This document shows, in pieces, positions 1 to 11,269 of a DNA stretch of 64,000 nt. The DNA is from Hyaloscypha bicolor E (lineage: Eukaryota; Ascomycota; Leotiomycetes; Helotiales; Hyaloscyphaceae), in contig NW_020194552.1 of assembly GCF_002865645.1 (NCBI RefSeq), forward strand, positions 124,001 through 188,000, read 5' to 3'. Position 1 is the first letter of the stretch; each line of letters begins with the position of its first letter. The notes under the pieces are model-generated. The model saw only the letters and a list, made by a program, of their open reading frames with translations, had not been told where the DNA came from and searched no databases. A program made the translations under genes and the position numbers.

Positions 1-120
1 ATCTGCTAAACTTCTCTAAACCTGACACTTGTCAATGGCTGTGTAGGGGTTTTCAGGCTGGAGGTGGAGCAGACGGCGCGAAAGTTGGTATCTCAAATTG
101 GAAACAGCTATTGTACAAGT

Positions 121-1446
121 CTATTGAGAAGCTTCCTCTGACTTTAGCCTCTTGGGGACCGGCTCCTCGACTGGGCCACCATTTTCGTCTTCATTTTTTC
201 GCTTAATAGGGCTCGACGGTGGTTCGGTTCTGGGCTCTGCTCCATTCGTTGAAGGCGCATCTGGGCTGCTTGCTGCCATGCTACTACCGTCTGATCCTCT
301 TCTTCTAGTCCGGTCCAAGTCGTCTCCAGAGGACGCCGATTCCCCATATGGATTCTCCGTACGCTTCAATGGATTATCACTCCAGAACTCTGACAAGACT
401 GCGACCGCTCGAACAATCTTGCCTGGCTCTCCACCCAACAACTCCCACCATGGATGTCCATTCTCATCATCTGGTATGGTATCACCCAAGAACTTCGCCG
501 CAAAGTAGATAGCCCCAATCGCAATATCTTTCGCCGGCAGACGCAGAGAGAGTGTCGTTAAGCAACTGTCGTTGAGGAATGCCCAAGCAACGTTTCGCAG
601 AGGTTTGTTGTCTTCGATTTGTAGCTTTTGTAGTTGGTCGTAGAGAATGGTGTATGGTGATTGTAGGACAACGTCGAATGTGAGGAGTTCAAGCATAATT
701 TCTTCGTAGAGGAGGATGCTATCACGCCAGCGCCAGTATTCCTTCGACTGATCGTCAATTATGAGGGAGGCGTTCTTCTGGGCGACCTTAGCGACTGCGA
801 TGACGATTTCCTTTGTCTTCCGGCAGTTTTCTTCAGTCTTAGTTGCGAGAAAGAGGGCAGTGGCGGCAATGTTCTGTTCCAAAGAGATATAAGTCAGTAA
901 GTCGTCCGCGGCTTTGAGATTTGCGTGGAATTTTGAGCGGGGCAGTATCCAGCGCGTGGGTGGGGGCAGGGAGGAGGGGTTGGAGGATGGGGAACGTACG
1001 TAATGGTGTACACCCATTTTCTCCGGGACCATGCTTTTGCGCATGTAGAAGCGTTGGAAGAAGACAGCAGCGGTAGCCAGCGTCAACTGTGGCAGTTTGA
1101 GCAGAATGCCGGCTTGTATGATGAAGTTGACGCCCTTCGCCCTGCGGCAGCGTTCTTCCTGTGGAGAAAGACCGTCCATGATCGAGGGCGCGCTGAGGAC
1201 TTCTTCTTCGGTAAAAAGCCACTGACTTGACTCTTCAGCGGCCATCTTGAAGGTAGGTGAAGGCTCTGTTATGATATGGGGTTTGCGCGGTGGAGAAGTG
1301 GTTGTGTAGAGGCGTGGTGGTGAAGGTACGGCTGGCGGAATGCTTCTGGCTATGGAGTTGGAGGAGGAATGAGGTCTTCGTGGACTTGAGGGCGCATCTG
1401 AATGAAGATCAAGCTGCGGGGGACGGTATCGCTCAACAGTTGTCAT
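121..1446 (-). CDS. Cyclin of the Pch1 / cyclin K-T type
   Basis: Predicted regulatory subunit of a transcription-elongation CDK (Cdk9/Bur1 class), acting in the nucleus. The cyclin box is clear: an N-terminal part with RAKGVNFIIQAGILLKLPQ and FFQRFYMR, then ATALFLATKTEENCRK, KEYWRWRDSILLYEE and a second fold around LTFDVV and AIYFAAKFLGD. An intron at 874-999 (GTACGT donor, TACTGAC branch site, AG acceptor, 126 nt) lies in the middle of the box. It has no in-frame stop, so an uncorrected ORF reads straight through it. The spliced protein is 399 aa from the ATG at 1446, whose product begins MTTVERYRPP. ATG 1245 (MAAEESSQW) and an in-frame ATG upstream at 1668 are alternatives. The C-terminal 90 residues are acidic, Ser-rich and end in a basic KRLKS patch. 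The family is fairly sure. The exact CDK partner is inferred. Confidence 0.85.
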   Translation of the reverse strand: MTTVERYRPPQLDLHSDAPSSPRRPHSSSNSIARSIPPAVPSPPRLYTTTSPPRKPHIITEPSPTFKMAAEESSQWLFTEEEVLSAPSIMDGLSPQEERCRRAKGVNFIIQAGILLKLPQLTLATAAVFFQRFYMRKSMVPEKMGVHHYVRSPSSNPSSLPPPTRWILPRSKFHANLKAADDLLTYISLEQNIAATALFLATKTEENCRKTKEIVIAVAKVAQKNASLIIDDQSKEYWRWRDSILLYEEIMLELLTFDVVLQSPYTILYDQLQKLQIEDNKPLRNVAWAFLNDSCLTTLSLRLPAKDIAIGAIYFAAKFLGDTIPDDENGHPWWELLGGEPGKIVRAVAVLSEFWSDNPLKRTENPYGESASSGDDLDRTRRRGSDGSSMAASSPDAPSTNGAEPRTEPPSSPIKRKNEDENGGPVEEPVPKRLKSEEASQ

Positions 1447-2391
1447 GGATGGAGACAGAAGATCGGAGGAAGAGGGGGAAAATTGTCGAGGGGTTTGGAG
1501 TTTGTCGGTATAGAGACAATAGCTTGTTGTCGGGTATTGTCCTGCGTCACTCGGCAGCAAATCGCGAAACGGAATGGTCTGGCTTACTAAGCAATGAGAC
1601 CTCACTCCTTCGGAACGTCTCCCTCCAAATTCGTACATCACTTCAAACATGCCAATCGAATGTCTCAATGTACTTGGTTCAAATCAAATCAATTTCCGCA
1701 AATTATCTGCATAAGACTCTTCCTAGAAGCCCTCTCTTCAACAGCACGAGCGATGAAAGCAATGCAAGCACGTGGAAGCCCAAGAACTCCCCGGGAGTGT
1801 GGGTATGTATTCTTGAAGGAAAATGCTAGTTGAGGCAGTTGCTTGCCTATTATGTTTTATCTACTTCGGATATTCACAGCACGGTCCCAGAGACATGGGA
1901 AACCCCTCTTCACAGCTTCCGGCAAGGCCTGACCTGAACGTATCTGGATCACTTGAGAGAGACTCATGCTCGAGAATTCGAAGGAGCATGCCCTGCTGGA
2001 TTGTTCTTTCCAGGTTTGGGAAATGTCACACTGGAAAGGACCTTGTTCAAAGAAATTCATTCATTCGTTGTTTAACTCCAGCTATGCATCAAGACATCTG
2101 GTTTCAAGTCCTAGGACTTGTTCTTTTCCCAGATCTCTCTTTTGTTCAAAGGAAAGTAATCGTTTGCCGCCCAACTCCAGCTATGCGCGAAGAATTCTAG
2201 GTGCAAGTACTCAAGTCTTGTCCATTTCCCAGGTCTCTCATCTATTCTAAGGCAGTTATTCATCGCAGCTTTCTGATCCATCCAGGGTTATCTGCTCAAA
2301 CACCTTGGTTCCTATAACTCCAAACACAATGCACTTTCAACCCTGATTGCCTTCAATCCAAATACCAACCAGACCTCAACGTCACGACCAT
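1447..2391. other. Intergenic, no supported gene
   Basis: This stretch lies upstream of the cyclin gene and downstream of the coiled-coil/cysteine gene. Several short overlapping frames exist on both strands, but none resembles a known family and none joins through plausible splice sites. It presumably holds the cyclin promoter and 5' leader (possibly also extra N-terminal codons up to 1668) and the 3' UTR of the gene to the right. A loose direct repeat is visible around 2,056-2,200, where two stretches each run through an AACTCCAGCTATGC core into AAG/CAAGT-rich sequence. No function is assigned to it. Confidence 0.5.
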
Positions 2392-3757
2392 TCAATATCT
2401 CTGATCCCTATGGGCTTCTCTCAATCCTGCAATCGCGATACGCATCTGCCAGTCCTTTTTTGTAACGGGATTGAGACCGACTGGATGAACTCGCCTGACG
2501 AAGTGTGCTTTCTTCTTTGCACTCTTGTCCGTGATTTGCATGTACGAGCATCCGACGCCATCAAGCATCTCGGTGCAAGAACGATAGATGTGGGCTTGGA
2601 TGCATCTCAGGTTTGAGCATCCAGGGCCATTCTCGTCATTGAAGTCCTCACAGACAGGCTGCAGGCGACAGTGGATAAGAGGGCAAGGTCCTGGGGTGGA
2701 AAGGGAGTTGGGGCAGACACCGAAGTAATGTGCTGGCAACTTGACGATGACCTCCTTGACAGCTTTGTCGGCGGGTTTGACTTGTAGTTCAATGAATACG
2801 TCGGCTTCGTTGGTGGGTGTGGCTTCTTCGTCGACTTTTTCGGGCTCAGCGCTTGCAACTGGCTTTGTGGGAGTACTCGATATCTGACCGTTTGGCCCCG
2901 ATGGCTGGGCAGGACTTTGGGGGACGAAAGCTTGCTAATCACAAGTCAGTAGAATTACTTTCGCCGCAGACCGAACCTACAGCATGTGGATCCAGCTTGG
3001 TCTCTGAGCTGTCCTTACTGCCCACAGTGCTCGCATAGGATTGATCAGACGACGGCTCGGAGGCCTCAGAAACCGGCGCCATCGGGCCCGTCCTCAAGCG
3101 CCAAAAGCCATCTTCCCCAATAGGTGGGCCAGTCTCGCCATTCTGCAATCTCTCAATGAACTTCCAGAGGATGACCTGCTTGGCGCTCTGAAGGCCACAG
3201 ATATGCTCCATCTTGTCAAGCTTGTCTCTTGCGACCCGGTAGTCGAGTTTTGTGCTCTCCCAGCTCTCACTAAGGCCCTTATTCTCGAGCTCCAGGGTGT
3301 TGCGCTCAGCCCTCAAGGTAGCGTTCTCGGCTCTCAGTTTGTTGTTTGCTTTTTTCAACTCATCCCGCTCCTCTACAAGAGCTTGAATGGAGTCATACAT
3401 TTGATTCGGATCGTGGTTGGCCGCCATTTGGAGGGATGAAGGATCAATGATGTAAGGAAGTTGAGGGTTCAGGGGTAGTTGGATTCGGTACGGTTCGATA
3501 AACGGTTGCTGTGCGGGTGTTGGTGGCGGGAGTGGAAGGGGAAGAGCAGGGACCTGGCCAAAATCTAGAGAAAAGTGAGTTGAAATTGATCAAATTCGCA
3601 TGAGGTGCGTACGGTTCGTGATCCGGGGGAAGGGCTGGGGGATGTAGGAGCCAGGAACGTATGGAAACGTTGGCAAGGCCGAGGAAGCTCGCTGACGAGC
3701 GTAGGCTAGCTGCTGAGTAGGAGGTATGTTGCGCTGTTGAGGAGGCGTGTGAGGCAT
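2392..3757 (-). CDS. Proline-rich, coiled-coil protein with 8-Cys C-terminal domain
   Basis: This family was not recognised. The model has three exons: 3757-3613, 3564-2981 and 2934-2392. The introns are 3565-3612 (GTACGC...CTAG, 48 nt) and 2935-2980 (GTAGGT...CTACTGAC...TTAG, 46 nt). Together they give 423 aa in one frame. The start at 3757 sits in AAAATGCC. The N-terminus (about 1-95) is rich in Pro and Gln. Residues about 103-170 are a heptad-like charged coiled coil (ERDELKKANNKLRAENATLR). Residues 244-308 are low-complexity and acidic. The last ~110 residues hold eight cysteines (VC, PC, HC, VC, GC, RC, SC and GC steps), followed by a basic tail. The cysteines could bind zinc or form disulphides. 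There is no signal peptide or membrane span, so an intracellular zinc-binding, self-associating protein is the likelier inference. If exon 1 is missed, translation would seem to begin at the internal ATG 3427. Confidence 0.7.
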
Positions 3758-5718
3758 TTTGACTATCACATGGCATCAGTTTGATCTGATTGCATCGACA
3801 CGGCATCACTGCGACATCACTCAACATCCCCGCCAAAAGTAGACAAAGCGCGATCGACAGGAGGGAACTCACCAGGTATTCGTTCAGACAGTGAGGCCCA
3901 AGAGCGTCTGCATGCACCGCGTGCATCGAAATTAAAAAGCGCGGTGCAGGAGGTTTGTTTGAGTGGGTGGATACAGGAATGATTCAATAACCAGCTATCG
4001 ATCTATTGACGCTACAACTCCTTAAGCGAAGTCACGGGATACAGCATGGCATCTGATTGTCGCCGTTGCATTCACGCACGATAGTTCATGCAATCCGGTA
4101 GTCCTGGCACTTACTTTACTCTTTGTCAGGAGTTCACTGAATCCTTCAAAAGCCAACAGGGCTGCTGCGTTGTATCTGAGGGTCAACTTGGGGGATTGAA
4201 CTGGGCATTTTGTCATTTGGATTACATGTGCAATGTATCTCTTGCCTAGAACGCTCTTGGTATGACTACAGTTCATTTTCGCCCTTTTCAAACCCATAAT
4301 CACTTGTTCTTTTTGCAATTATTGATTTGTTGTGAGTTGCAGTTGCGGAGTCTACTCATTGCTTCGGAATACCTCGGATGCGATGACGTACCTAGAATAA
4401 AGGTTTCGAGTGAATTAATATCGGGTCCAAGGGCATAGGTGTCTAGACATGGTTGATGATCATGGTCGGTCTAAGAGACAATGAGGTTGCTCTTGAGTGG
4501 ATGTCTCCTTTCTTTAAAGCGAAGCGAGGAAAAGTGGATCAAGAAAGGGGTGAATCATCTGTACCGAGGCCTCTAGCCCCTATACTGCCAAAACCCCGAT
4601 TTTTGTCCATTTGCGAATCGACCAATTCGCGATTGGGCCGGAACAGATCATTTAACAAGGATAGAAATCAGCTCCTCGTTCTGCTTTTACCAGACCTTTA
4701 TTGTTGAGCTGCTGTACCATGAAATATCCTACCTTTTAGTCTTGCTGAGTCTTGTTGTCAAAAGTTTCCTTGCTGTTATATTGGGCTTCTCATTCAATAG
4801 TAATTTGCATCTTATCTTGGACTGGAGGTAGTGTCTTAATGGCCTCGATTGCGTGACTAGAATCCCGGCGAAGAATAATTCATGTTTACCACCAGTCTCT
4901 ATCAAAAGTAGACCATATAGAGTCATAACGCATGGCGTTTAAATAGAGATCGTATTGGCCGGCATACCCCACAACATTTGGCATCCGAGGTTATTAAATA
5001 GAAACGTCGATTGGCACCTACTTCATTACCCATGCTAATTTAATTTCTCCTTCCCTCCTTCCTCACATGACCACTTTTACCTAACATTATAGAGGCTGTC
5101 CGAAGATGTAGGGATTGCCTCCAGCGAGTAGAGATTGTGAAAAAGTGGAAGGTGGAGTATAAAGGAATCTTAGAGTTAAGCATTCAGTCTATGATATACC
5201 TTCAAGGTCATCGTGTGCCCAAATTTCATCACAGAGATCTGTACTTGAAGAGGATCGCAAATACAAGTCGGAGAGGGCCTCAACCCTGCGAACGAGACGA
5301 CCACGTTAAGGATTCTAATCTAGCCGGGGGAGGTTGCGGTGTCACAAGCCTGGTAGGGCAATCTGGGAGAAGAGACATGTTGAATGTTACTGATCTGATG
5401 TTCTGTTGTCATTTGGTTGGCTGTTGTCAAGTTTATGTGGGGGCATTCCTTTCATTTTCTGTCGGCTCTGGAGTGAACCTATATATCTAGCTGAGAGGTC
5501 GCCTTTAGGTCGGTAATAAAAATGCGACAATAGTATAAAACTAAACAAAGGCGATACCAATTTCCGAGACCCTTAGCGTTTCCTATCACCGTCGTGCAGT
5601 GCATGTCGAAACCTATTCAATGAGCAAAAAGTGGGTTTGAAAAGCAAAGTCGATTGCTAAATCATTCTTGAGTGACCCGCAACTACAAATAAAGCAGTGC
5701 GTCAATCTGGCACGACGA
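3758..5718. other. Long intergenic region, no supported gene
   Basis: About 2 kb with only short, unmatched frames on both strands (for example around 4,022-4,318 minus and 5,137-5,490 plus). Codon use and sequence give no sign of a protein family. The left edge holds the promoter of the coiled-coil gene, and the right edge the 3' end of the sugar transporter. I see no RNA gene and no strong repeat. Confidence 0.5.
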
Positions 5719-7483
5719 TCAACCAACCTGCTCAATCTTCCTCTGCCCCTCAACCCCAATGTTAATCTCCTCCTCCACACCCTTAACATCAATCTGCTCC
5801 CGCCCCTTCCGTACCATCTCCACATCCGGCACACTACTATGCTTTTCGCCCTCAAACAGCGCATCGATCTCCTCGAGCGTTTTCCCCTTCGTCTCAACCC
5901 ACCAGTAAACCTATTTCTGTTAGCCATAGACCACAATCGAGCGCAGTGAGGGCCAAAACTTACAATCATGCCAAGAATAATGATATCCCAGCTCCCGTTC
6001 ACAAAGTACATCTTCCAAGTGATGTTCGCCAGGCCGATAGGCATAATGAAAACAAACACAAGCGCAAAAGCATTCAAAGCAAAACTCGTCCCAGCAACAC
6101 CGTTGGCGCGGATAGAGAAATTGAGCACCTCCGGCGGATAAAGCGTAAGCAGCGGCGTCCACCCAATACTATAGAAGCCCTGAAACAGAAACATGACCGC
6201 CACATCGCCATAAACAAGCGCCTTGCTCGCCCGATCCGGGTTATCAGCATACATTTTCGACAGCCCACCTATAATAAATAGACAAATAATGAGCAAGGCT
6301 TGGGAGAGAATCGCTGTTGGTTTTCGCCCCCAAAAAGCCGTCAGGTACGTTCCTCCTAACGCGCAGCCGAGACACCAGACGTTGAGTACGACGTTCGCTT
6401 TGAGTTGTTGGATTGGGTCTTTTATCCCAGCAGTAGTGAGCTCTGCGCCAAGGTAGTAAGAAGCGATGATGTTGCCCGCGATGCAGGAGAATATCCCGGG
6501 GGAGATTCCGATGAGAAACCGTTTTCGCGAGACAGGGGTCTTGAAGATTTCTTTGGGGGAGAGGGTGCGTCCTTCTTCTTTTTCCCAGCGGAGAGTGTCG
6601 ATGATCTCTTTATAGACGGCGAGGACGACAGGGTGGGAGAGGTCGCCGTTTGCGTTTGTTTGGGCGACGACGAGGCGCGCTTCTTCGTAGCAGCCTTGGT
6701 GGACGAGCCAACGTGGGGATTCGGGGCTGAGAGGTCAGTCTTGAGGAGTATTGGAGGGGGGGTGGAAGGGGGACTCACATGAATGGCAAAACGACGATGC
6801 AGAGAACTGAGAAAATCCCTTGGAAAAGTGAGGGAGCTCGCCATGCCCAGGTAGACTGCCAGGTTCCTGTGCCGAGAGTGATTCCGGCAGCAATCAAAGC
6901 CCCAACACTGCACTCAATCAGTCTCAGATCCAGGAAGGGGATTTTCAACACTCACTAGTAAAAGTTATTCAGCATCCCAACACCCCACGCACGCCATTGA
7001 CTCGGGAAAGTTTCGCTCAAGTAAACACCTCCCGCAATGCCCGACAACGCAGCACCAAAACCCAGCACAATTCTCGCAATAACAAACATGGCAATATCTT
7101 GCGCCGCGGTCTGGAGCAGCACACCTACCAACGTTATCACAGATCCCCAGAATATCGCAGGCCTGCGGCCCAAACGGTCAGCAACAATTCCTGATACGAG
7201 TGGCCCGAAGAATCCGCCGATGAAGATGGAGGCTGTGTTCAGACCCGTGGTTGCGGGGTTTAGGACGAAGTAGTCGGTATATGAGGGGAGGATGTTGAGT
7301 CCGTTCATCATGGAGCCGTCGTAGCCTGCTGTCTGAAGGGTGTGAGCAAGGTTAAGGCGGGGAACGGGCGGCACGCACGGCGGATTGAACCATTGAGCAG
7401 AACATGAGGAGGAAGGAGAGGAAGAGCGTGGATTCTGGGATCCAGGCGGGCATCCAGGTCGCTGTTGGGGACTTGGTGAGCAT
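5719..7483 (-). CDS. MFS sugar transporter (hexose/lactose-permease-like)
   Basis: Plasma-membrane proton-coupled sugar porter, predicted to have 12 transmembrane helices. There are five exons: 7483-7379, 7332-6956, 6907-6779, 6726-5964 and 5910-5719. The four introns are 46, 48, 52 and 53 nt, all GT-AG, and removing them gives a continuous 521-aa frame. Family signatures are in order: GYDGSMMNG in helix 1 (residues 38-46), the loop 2-3 motif DRLGRR (87-92), PESPRW after helix 6 (205-210), the central loop with EIF, GRKPT before helix 8, and the terminal ETKGKTLEEID (464-474). The substrate cannot be read from sequence; sequence style is closest to fungal hexose/lactose permease-like porters. 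The start at 7483 (MLTKSPTATW) gives a typical short cytosolic N-terminus. It is divergent from the M81 gene across a 540-bp gap. A TATA-like TTATATATAA lies about 130 bp upstream on this strand. Confidence 0.9.
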
Positions 7484-8023
7484 CTTGCAAGCCCTCTCAA
7501 CCGTAAATCAGGTATATCCTCAAAATTCCAAGTACCGACGCATGTGTTCTGCACCCCAAGCTCGGCGCAAATCCAACAATATAACAAAAACGGATAGACA
7601 CAACCGAAAGCTTATATATAATCGTATTGATACCCTCCCCGGTGCAACGTCACACTTGCTATCTCTTTATCTTTCACTTGAATAATCGGACGGCCGCTCG
7701 CTGGGGAGCTCGAGGCTTATTTATGTTTGGCTGCACTGGCACCGCAGATCCGCATGATAAGCTTCCCATGCTCTTACCGCATCTCTGGATAGTGGGAGTG
7801 GATGCCCGCCTCCCCAACGCGATATGTTGGTGCGACCCATCACTTCAGTGATAGCTTGATAAACTTCCCGACGAGGGTCAGCAATTAGCTTCAGTATCTG
7901 GAAAGGGGAGGTGCTCAGGGGGTCCCAAGAATGGGATGGTCACGTGAGCACCCTTTCACTTTCCCCTTCTCCCTCTAAGTGCTCTTAAGCCAGTCTATTT
8001 CCAGCATCAATCCCGCCATCGCG
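7484..8023. promoter_or_regulatory. Bidirectional promoter between sugar transporter and M81 gene
   Basis: The two start codons face away from each other with 540 bp between. Visible elements are: a TATA-like run at about 7,611-7,622 oriented for the transporter; CGG-N4-CCG at 7,687-7,696, the spacing class bound by Zn2Cys6 regulators; CTGGGG at 7,701-7,706, which fits the carbon-catabolite-repressor consensus SYGGRG; and CACGTG at 7,941-7,946, about 80 bp upstream of the M81 start. These are single short matches, so the site calls are tentative. The divergent arrangement itself is certain. Confidence 0.5.
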
Positions 8024-9559
8024 ATGGGAGGTGGACCTACACGGCGCCCAGTCATTGCAATTGCAGGGCTGGCCTGTGAGACATCAACGTTCTCGCCATC
8101 CAAAACCCTGGCACCAGCATTCCATCCCAAGCGCGGACAAGATATCATCCAAAAATACCCATTCCTCCACCCCGGAACTCCGCTCTCCTCTCTCGCCGAG
8201 TGGAAAGGCGCTCTTATTGGACATGCGCTCCCTGGCGGGATCGTGACCCGGGAGGCTTTCGAGGAGTTGACTGGCGAAATCGTGTCAAGACTTCAAGAGA
8301 CAGTGGCGACGTCGGCCGCGCTCGATGGCCTGTGGTTCGACATCCATGGCGCGATGTGCGTTGAGGGTCTCGATGATGTCGAAGCCGAGCTTTTGAGACG
8401 TGTGAGAGAAGCGGTTGGGAAGGATGTGATTGTGAGTGCGAGTATGGATTTGCATGGGAATGTTTCGAGGGAGTTAGCTCATGGATGTGATCTGATCACG
8501 TGCTATCGGATGGCGCCGCATGAGGATACGATGGAGACCAAGGAGAGGGCCTGTCGGAATCTGGTGGAGTTGTTGGTGCAAAAAGAGAGGAGGAGACCGA
8601 TTAAGGCGTGGATTCCTGTTCCGATTTTGCTGCCCGGTGAGCAGACAAGTACGAGGGTGGAGCCAGCGAAGCATATTTATGCTGCTGTTCCGGAAGTTGA
8701 AACAATTGGGGGTGTTATTGATGCGGCGATATGGGTTGGGTATGCATGGGCTGATGAGCCGAGGAATCGAGGAGCTGTTGTTGTCACAGGATGGGATGAG
8801 AAGGTGGTGGTCGAAAGTGCGGAGAAGCTTGCAAAGCTCTTTTGGGATGCTCGCAAGGACTTTGTGTTTGTTGCTCCTCATGGCTCTTTTAAAGAGTGTC
8901 TTGATGCAGCACTCTCTTCCAAATCTCGACCTTACTTTATCTCAGACTCGGGCGATAACCCAACAGCTGGAGGATCAGGAGACATGACCTGGGGACTCAC
9001 CAAACTACTTGCTCGACCGGAATTCAAGGACGCGTCTGGTCCAACTGTCATATACGCCAGTGTCCCAGGACCGAAAGCTGTACACACGGCAATAGAAGCG
9101 GGAATCGGCGCCATTATCACCGTCACTGCTGGAGCTGAAGTTGACAACATTCATTCCGGGCCCCTCACTATGACAGGGCGGGTCCACTCCATCAAGCACG
9201 GCGACAAAGATGCCCTGATCGAAGTTGTTCTCCAAGTCGGCAGCGTCTTTGCAATCCTCACTGAACTCCGGAAGCCATACCATCACGAGAAAGACTTCAC
9301 CAATCTCAACCTGCGTCCCCGATCTGCAGATATCGTGATTGTGAAGATCGGGTACCTAGAGCCAGAACTGTATGATATGGCAAAGGACTGGATGCTTGCC
9401 CTAACTCCTGGTGGTGTTGATCAGGATCTGGAACGACTTGGTCATCATAGGATTCGGAGGCCAATTTGGCCATTCAATAAAACTTTCGAGAAATCACCAG
9501 ATTTGAGTGCGAGGATCATAGCGATGTCGAATAAGCCTCTCACTGGGCCAGATGAGTAA
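8024..9559 (+). CDS. M81 family metallopeptidase / MlrC (microcystinase C)-like protein
   Basis: Single-exon 511-aa protein. The N-terminal two-thirds matches the M81 (MlrC, DUF1485) fold: VIAIAGLACETSTFSP with Glu19, then WFDIHGAM (Asp106, His108), MDLHGN (Asp142, His144) and CYRMAPHEDT. The D-x-H pairs and the early Glu are the expected metal-site residues of the family. The C-terminal MlrC domain follows (SDSGDNPTAGGSGD, then the KIGYLEPEL region). In bacteria MlrC cleaves linearised microcystin. Fungal relatives have no established substrate and may act on small peptides or amidated metabolites. The ATG at 8024 (MGGGPTRRPV) is chosen because the frame upstream has no other ATG. No signal peptide is seen, so it is probably cytosolic. 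Divergence from a sugar transporter suggests, but does not show, a shared catabolic role. Confidence 0.88.
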   Translation: MGGGPTRRPVIAIAGLACETSTFSPSKTLAPAFHPKRGQDIIQKYPFLHPGTPLSSLAEWKGALIGHALPGGIVTREAFEELTGEIVSRLQETVATSAALDGLWFDIHGAMCVEGLDDVEAELLRRVREAVGKDVIVSASMDLHGNVSRELAHGCDLITCYRMAPHEDTMETKERACRNLVELLVQKERRRPIKAWIPVPILLPGEQTSTRVEPAKHIYAAVPEVETIGGVIDAAIWVGYAWADEPRNRGAVVVTGWDEKVVVESAEKLAKLFWDARKDFVFVAPHGSFKECLDAALSSKSRPYFISDSGDNPTAGGSGDMTWGLTKLLARPEFKDASGPTVIYASVPGPKAVHTAIEAGIGAIITVTAGAEVDNIHSGPLTMTGRVHSIKHGDKDALIEVVLQVGSVFAILTELRKPYHHEKDFTNLNLRPRSADIVIVKIGYLEPELYDMAKDWMLALTPGGVDQDLERLGHHRIRRPIWPFNKTFEKSPDLSARIIAMSNKPLTGPDE

Positions 9560-11269
9560 AGAAAGGCATTGTGCACGAGTACATAAACTCTATACAGTAC
9601 CATAGGACCATGACCTAACGTTCCGTGAAACGATGAATCAACACCGTGCTATATATACCCTTAGGAAGTTGTCTCGTATGCCGCAAATCCCACAAATTGT
9701 GTCTTCCCTCCAGTCAATGGCTTAGGAACCCACACGACTCGACCTACTTGTACTTGCACCTCCCAGGGTTTGAACAACAAATCATCGATATTTGCCACTC
9801 ACAGTTTCAAGCAATTCTGGTTCCCAGCCAGAATGCAGTACATTCGGGATTAACTTCAATGGATTTTAAATATAAGAAGAATAAAACTTAATTAATTTCC
9901 TAGGAAGAGAAAAGGAGAGCAAGGTAATGTATTTGCGGACTGTTTACTTCGGACGTCACATGACCAAGCCACGTGACTAGTAGAACTGAAACCCTTACTA
10001 TAATACTTATATATAAAGATAAGTAAAGCGAGTTAAGGAGCAATACTAGCTATTAAGCCTATTATGGTAAGGCGGGGTCTAAATTAGGGTAGAGGAAACC
10101 TTATTTTTACGCCTTAACGCCTGCGCCATCTGGACAGTCACGTGGAATACCACGTGACTAATTAATTTAATTAAGTAGTTAATTAATTATAATTTAATTA
10201 CTCGGGTTCTGACTTGTTTTCTTTAATTACTGGCCAATAATTATAATTAATTAAATTATTTGACATACTCTTTATATAGCACATTTGCTGTCAAGTGCTG
10301 CTGTTGTTGGATGTTTTGGCTGTCATAACCGTAATATATAATATCCCCAAAATCAAGTCTTTTAGGAGCGGGTCTTTTTGAATAAAAGTATTTGAAGCTG
10401 GGAAGAATAACAAAACACTCCACAGTTGTCGCGAGTATCAAATGGGAATAAGAGTGTAACTTCCGTAGTTCCTCCTTGAGTCAGGCTCATTAGGGATGAA
10501 GTTTTTGAGGCTGAGGCGAGTCGACCGACCGCCGGCAACCAGCGACAGGGGAAATTGTTTTATTATTTTCTGATTCAAGGATACTCGCTCTTGTGTTGCA
10601 GTTCACGCTAGTATCCTAGTGTTTGACCGTAATAATTAGCTTTGTACTCCTCCCAAGCTAGTACTGGGCCCGTGATTCACACCCCCTTACATCGGCACTT
10701 GTGCGAAACCTATTAAATTCTGCGATAGCCTTGACCACACCACAAGTAAGAATGCCATAGGTTGTCAACACAGCTGAACTGAATCACTAACGCCCAGGGC
10801 GATTTGGTATTAACGATATCGTTCAAATACTGCTGTAGGGAGGGCCTGCAGAAAGAAAACCTTTTATCCACAGCTTTGACGAAAAGGAAGCTATTCATCT
10901 GGGTGGAATTAATTTGAAACCCCAGCTCCCCTCGTCTCTGGGAAACTGGTTTGGTAAGTCGGCAACTTGGATGCGCTTCGTGAATTAAACTCTGATAGAT
11001 AGGTAGTAGGTAAGGTTAATAAACCGTCACATAAAGGAGTGCCACATTCTAAGTAAAGATAACATTAATCCCATGGTAGTGTAACGCCAAACGCAGGCCG
11101 TTAGAGATACCCTCAATTCCATACCAGGTATCGTGAGATTGAGTAATCTAAGAACATTCTGCCACGATATGAAAAAACCCCCTTTTCATAACTAGAGAGC
11201 ACGAAACAACACCCACAAGGCCACCAGATTGGAATCGGCCTCGACAGTAGCCGTGACAAAAAAGCTCAC
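9560..11269. other. Intergenic region with short AT-rich patch and CACGTG boxes
   Basis: No gene is supported. From about 9,880 to 10,270 the sequence becomes locally AT-rich, with AATTAATTAA runs. It looks like an old RIP-affected repeat scrap, though no element ends are visible. CACGTG occurs at about 9,971 and twice near 10,140-10,160. The remainder (10,280-11,269) has only short frames without resemblance to known proteins and includes the 3' side of the receptor gene. Confidence 0.5.

Noticed and set aside
874..999. Extra 42 residues inside the cyclin box in the unspliced reading
   Set aside because: A 126-nt intron with good donor, branch site and acceptor. Removing it joins HHY to NIAATALFLATK as in other cyclins of this type.
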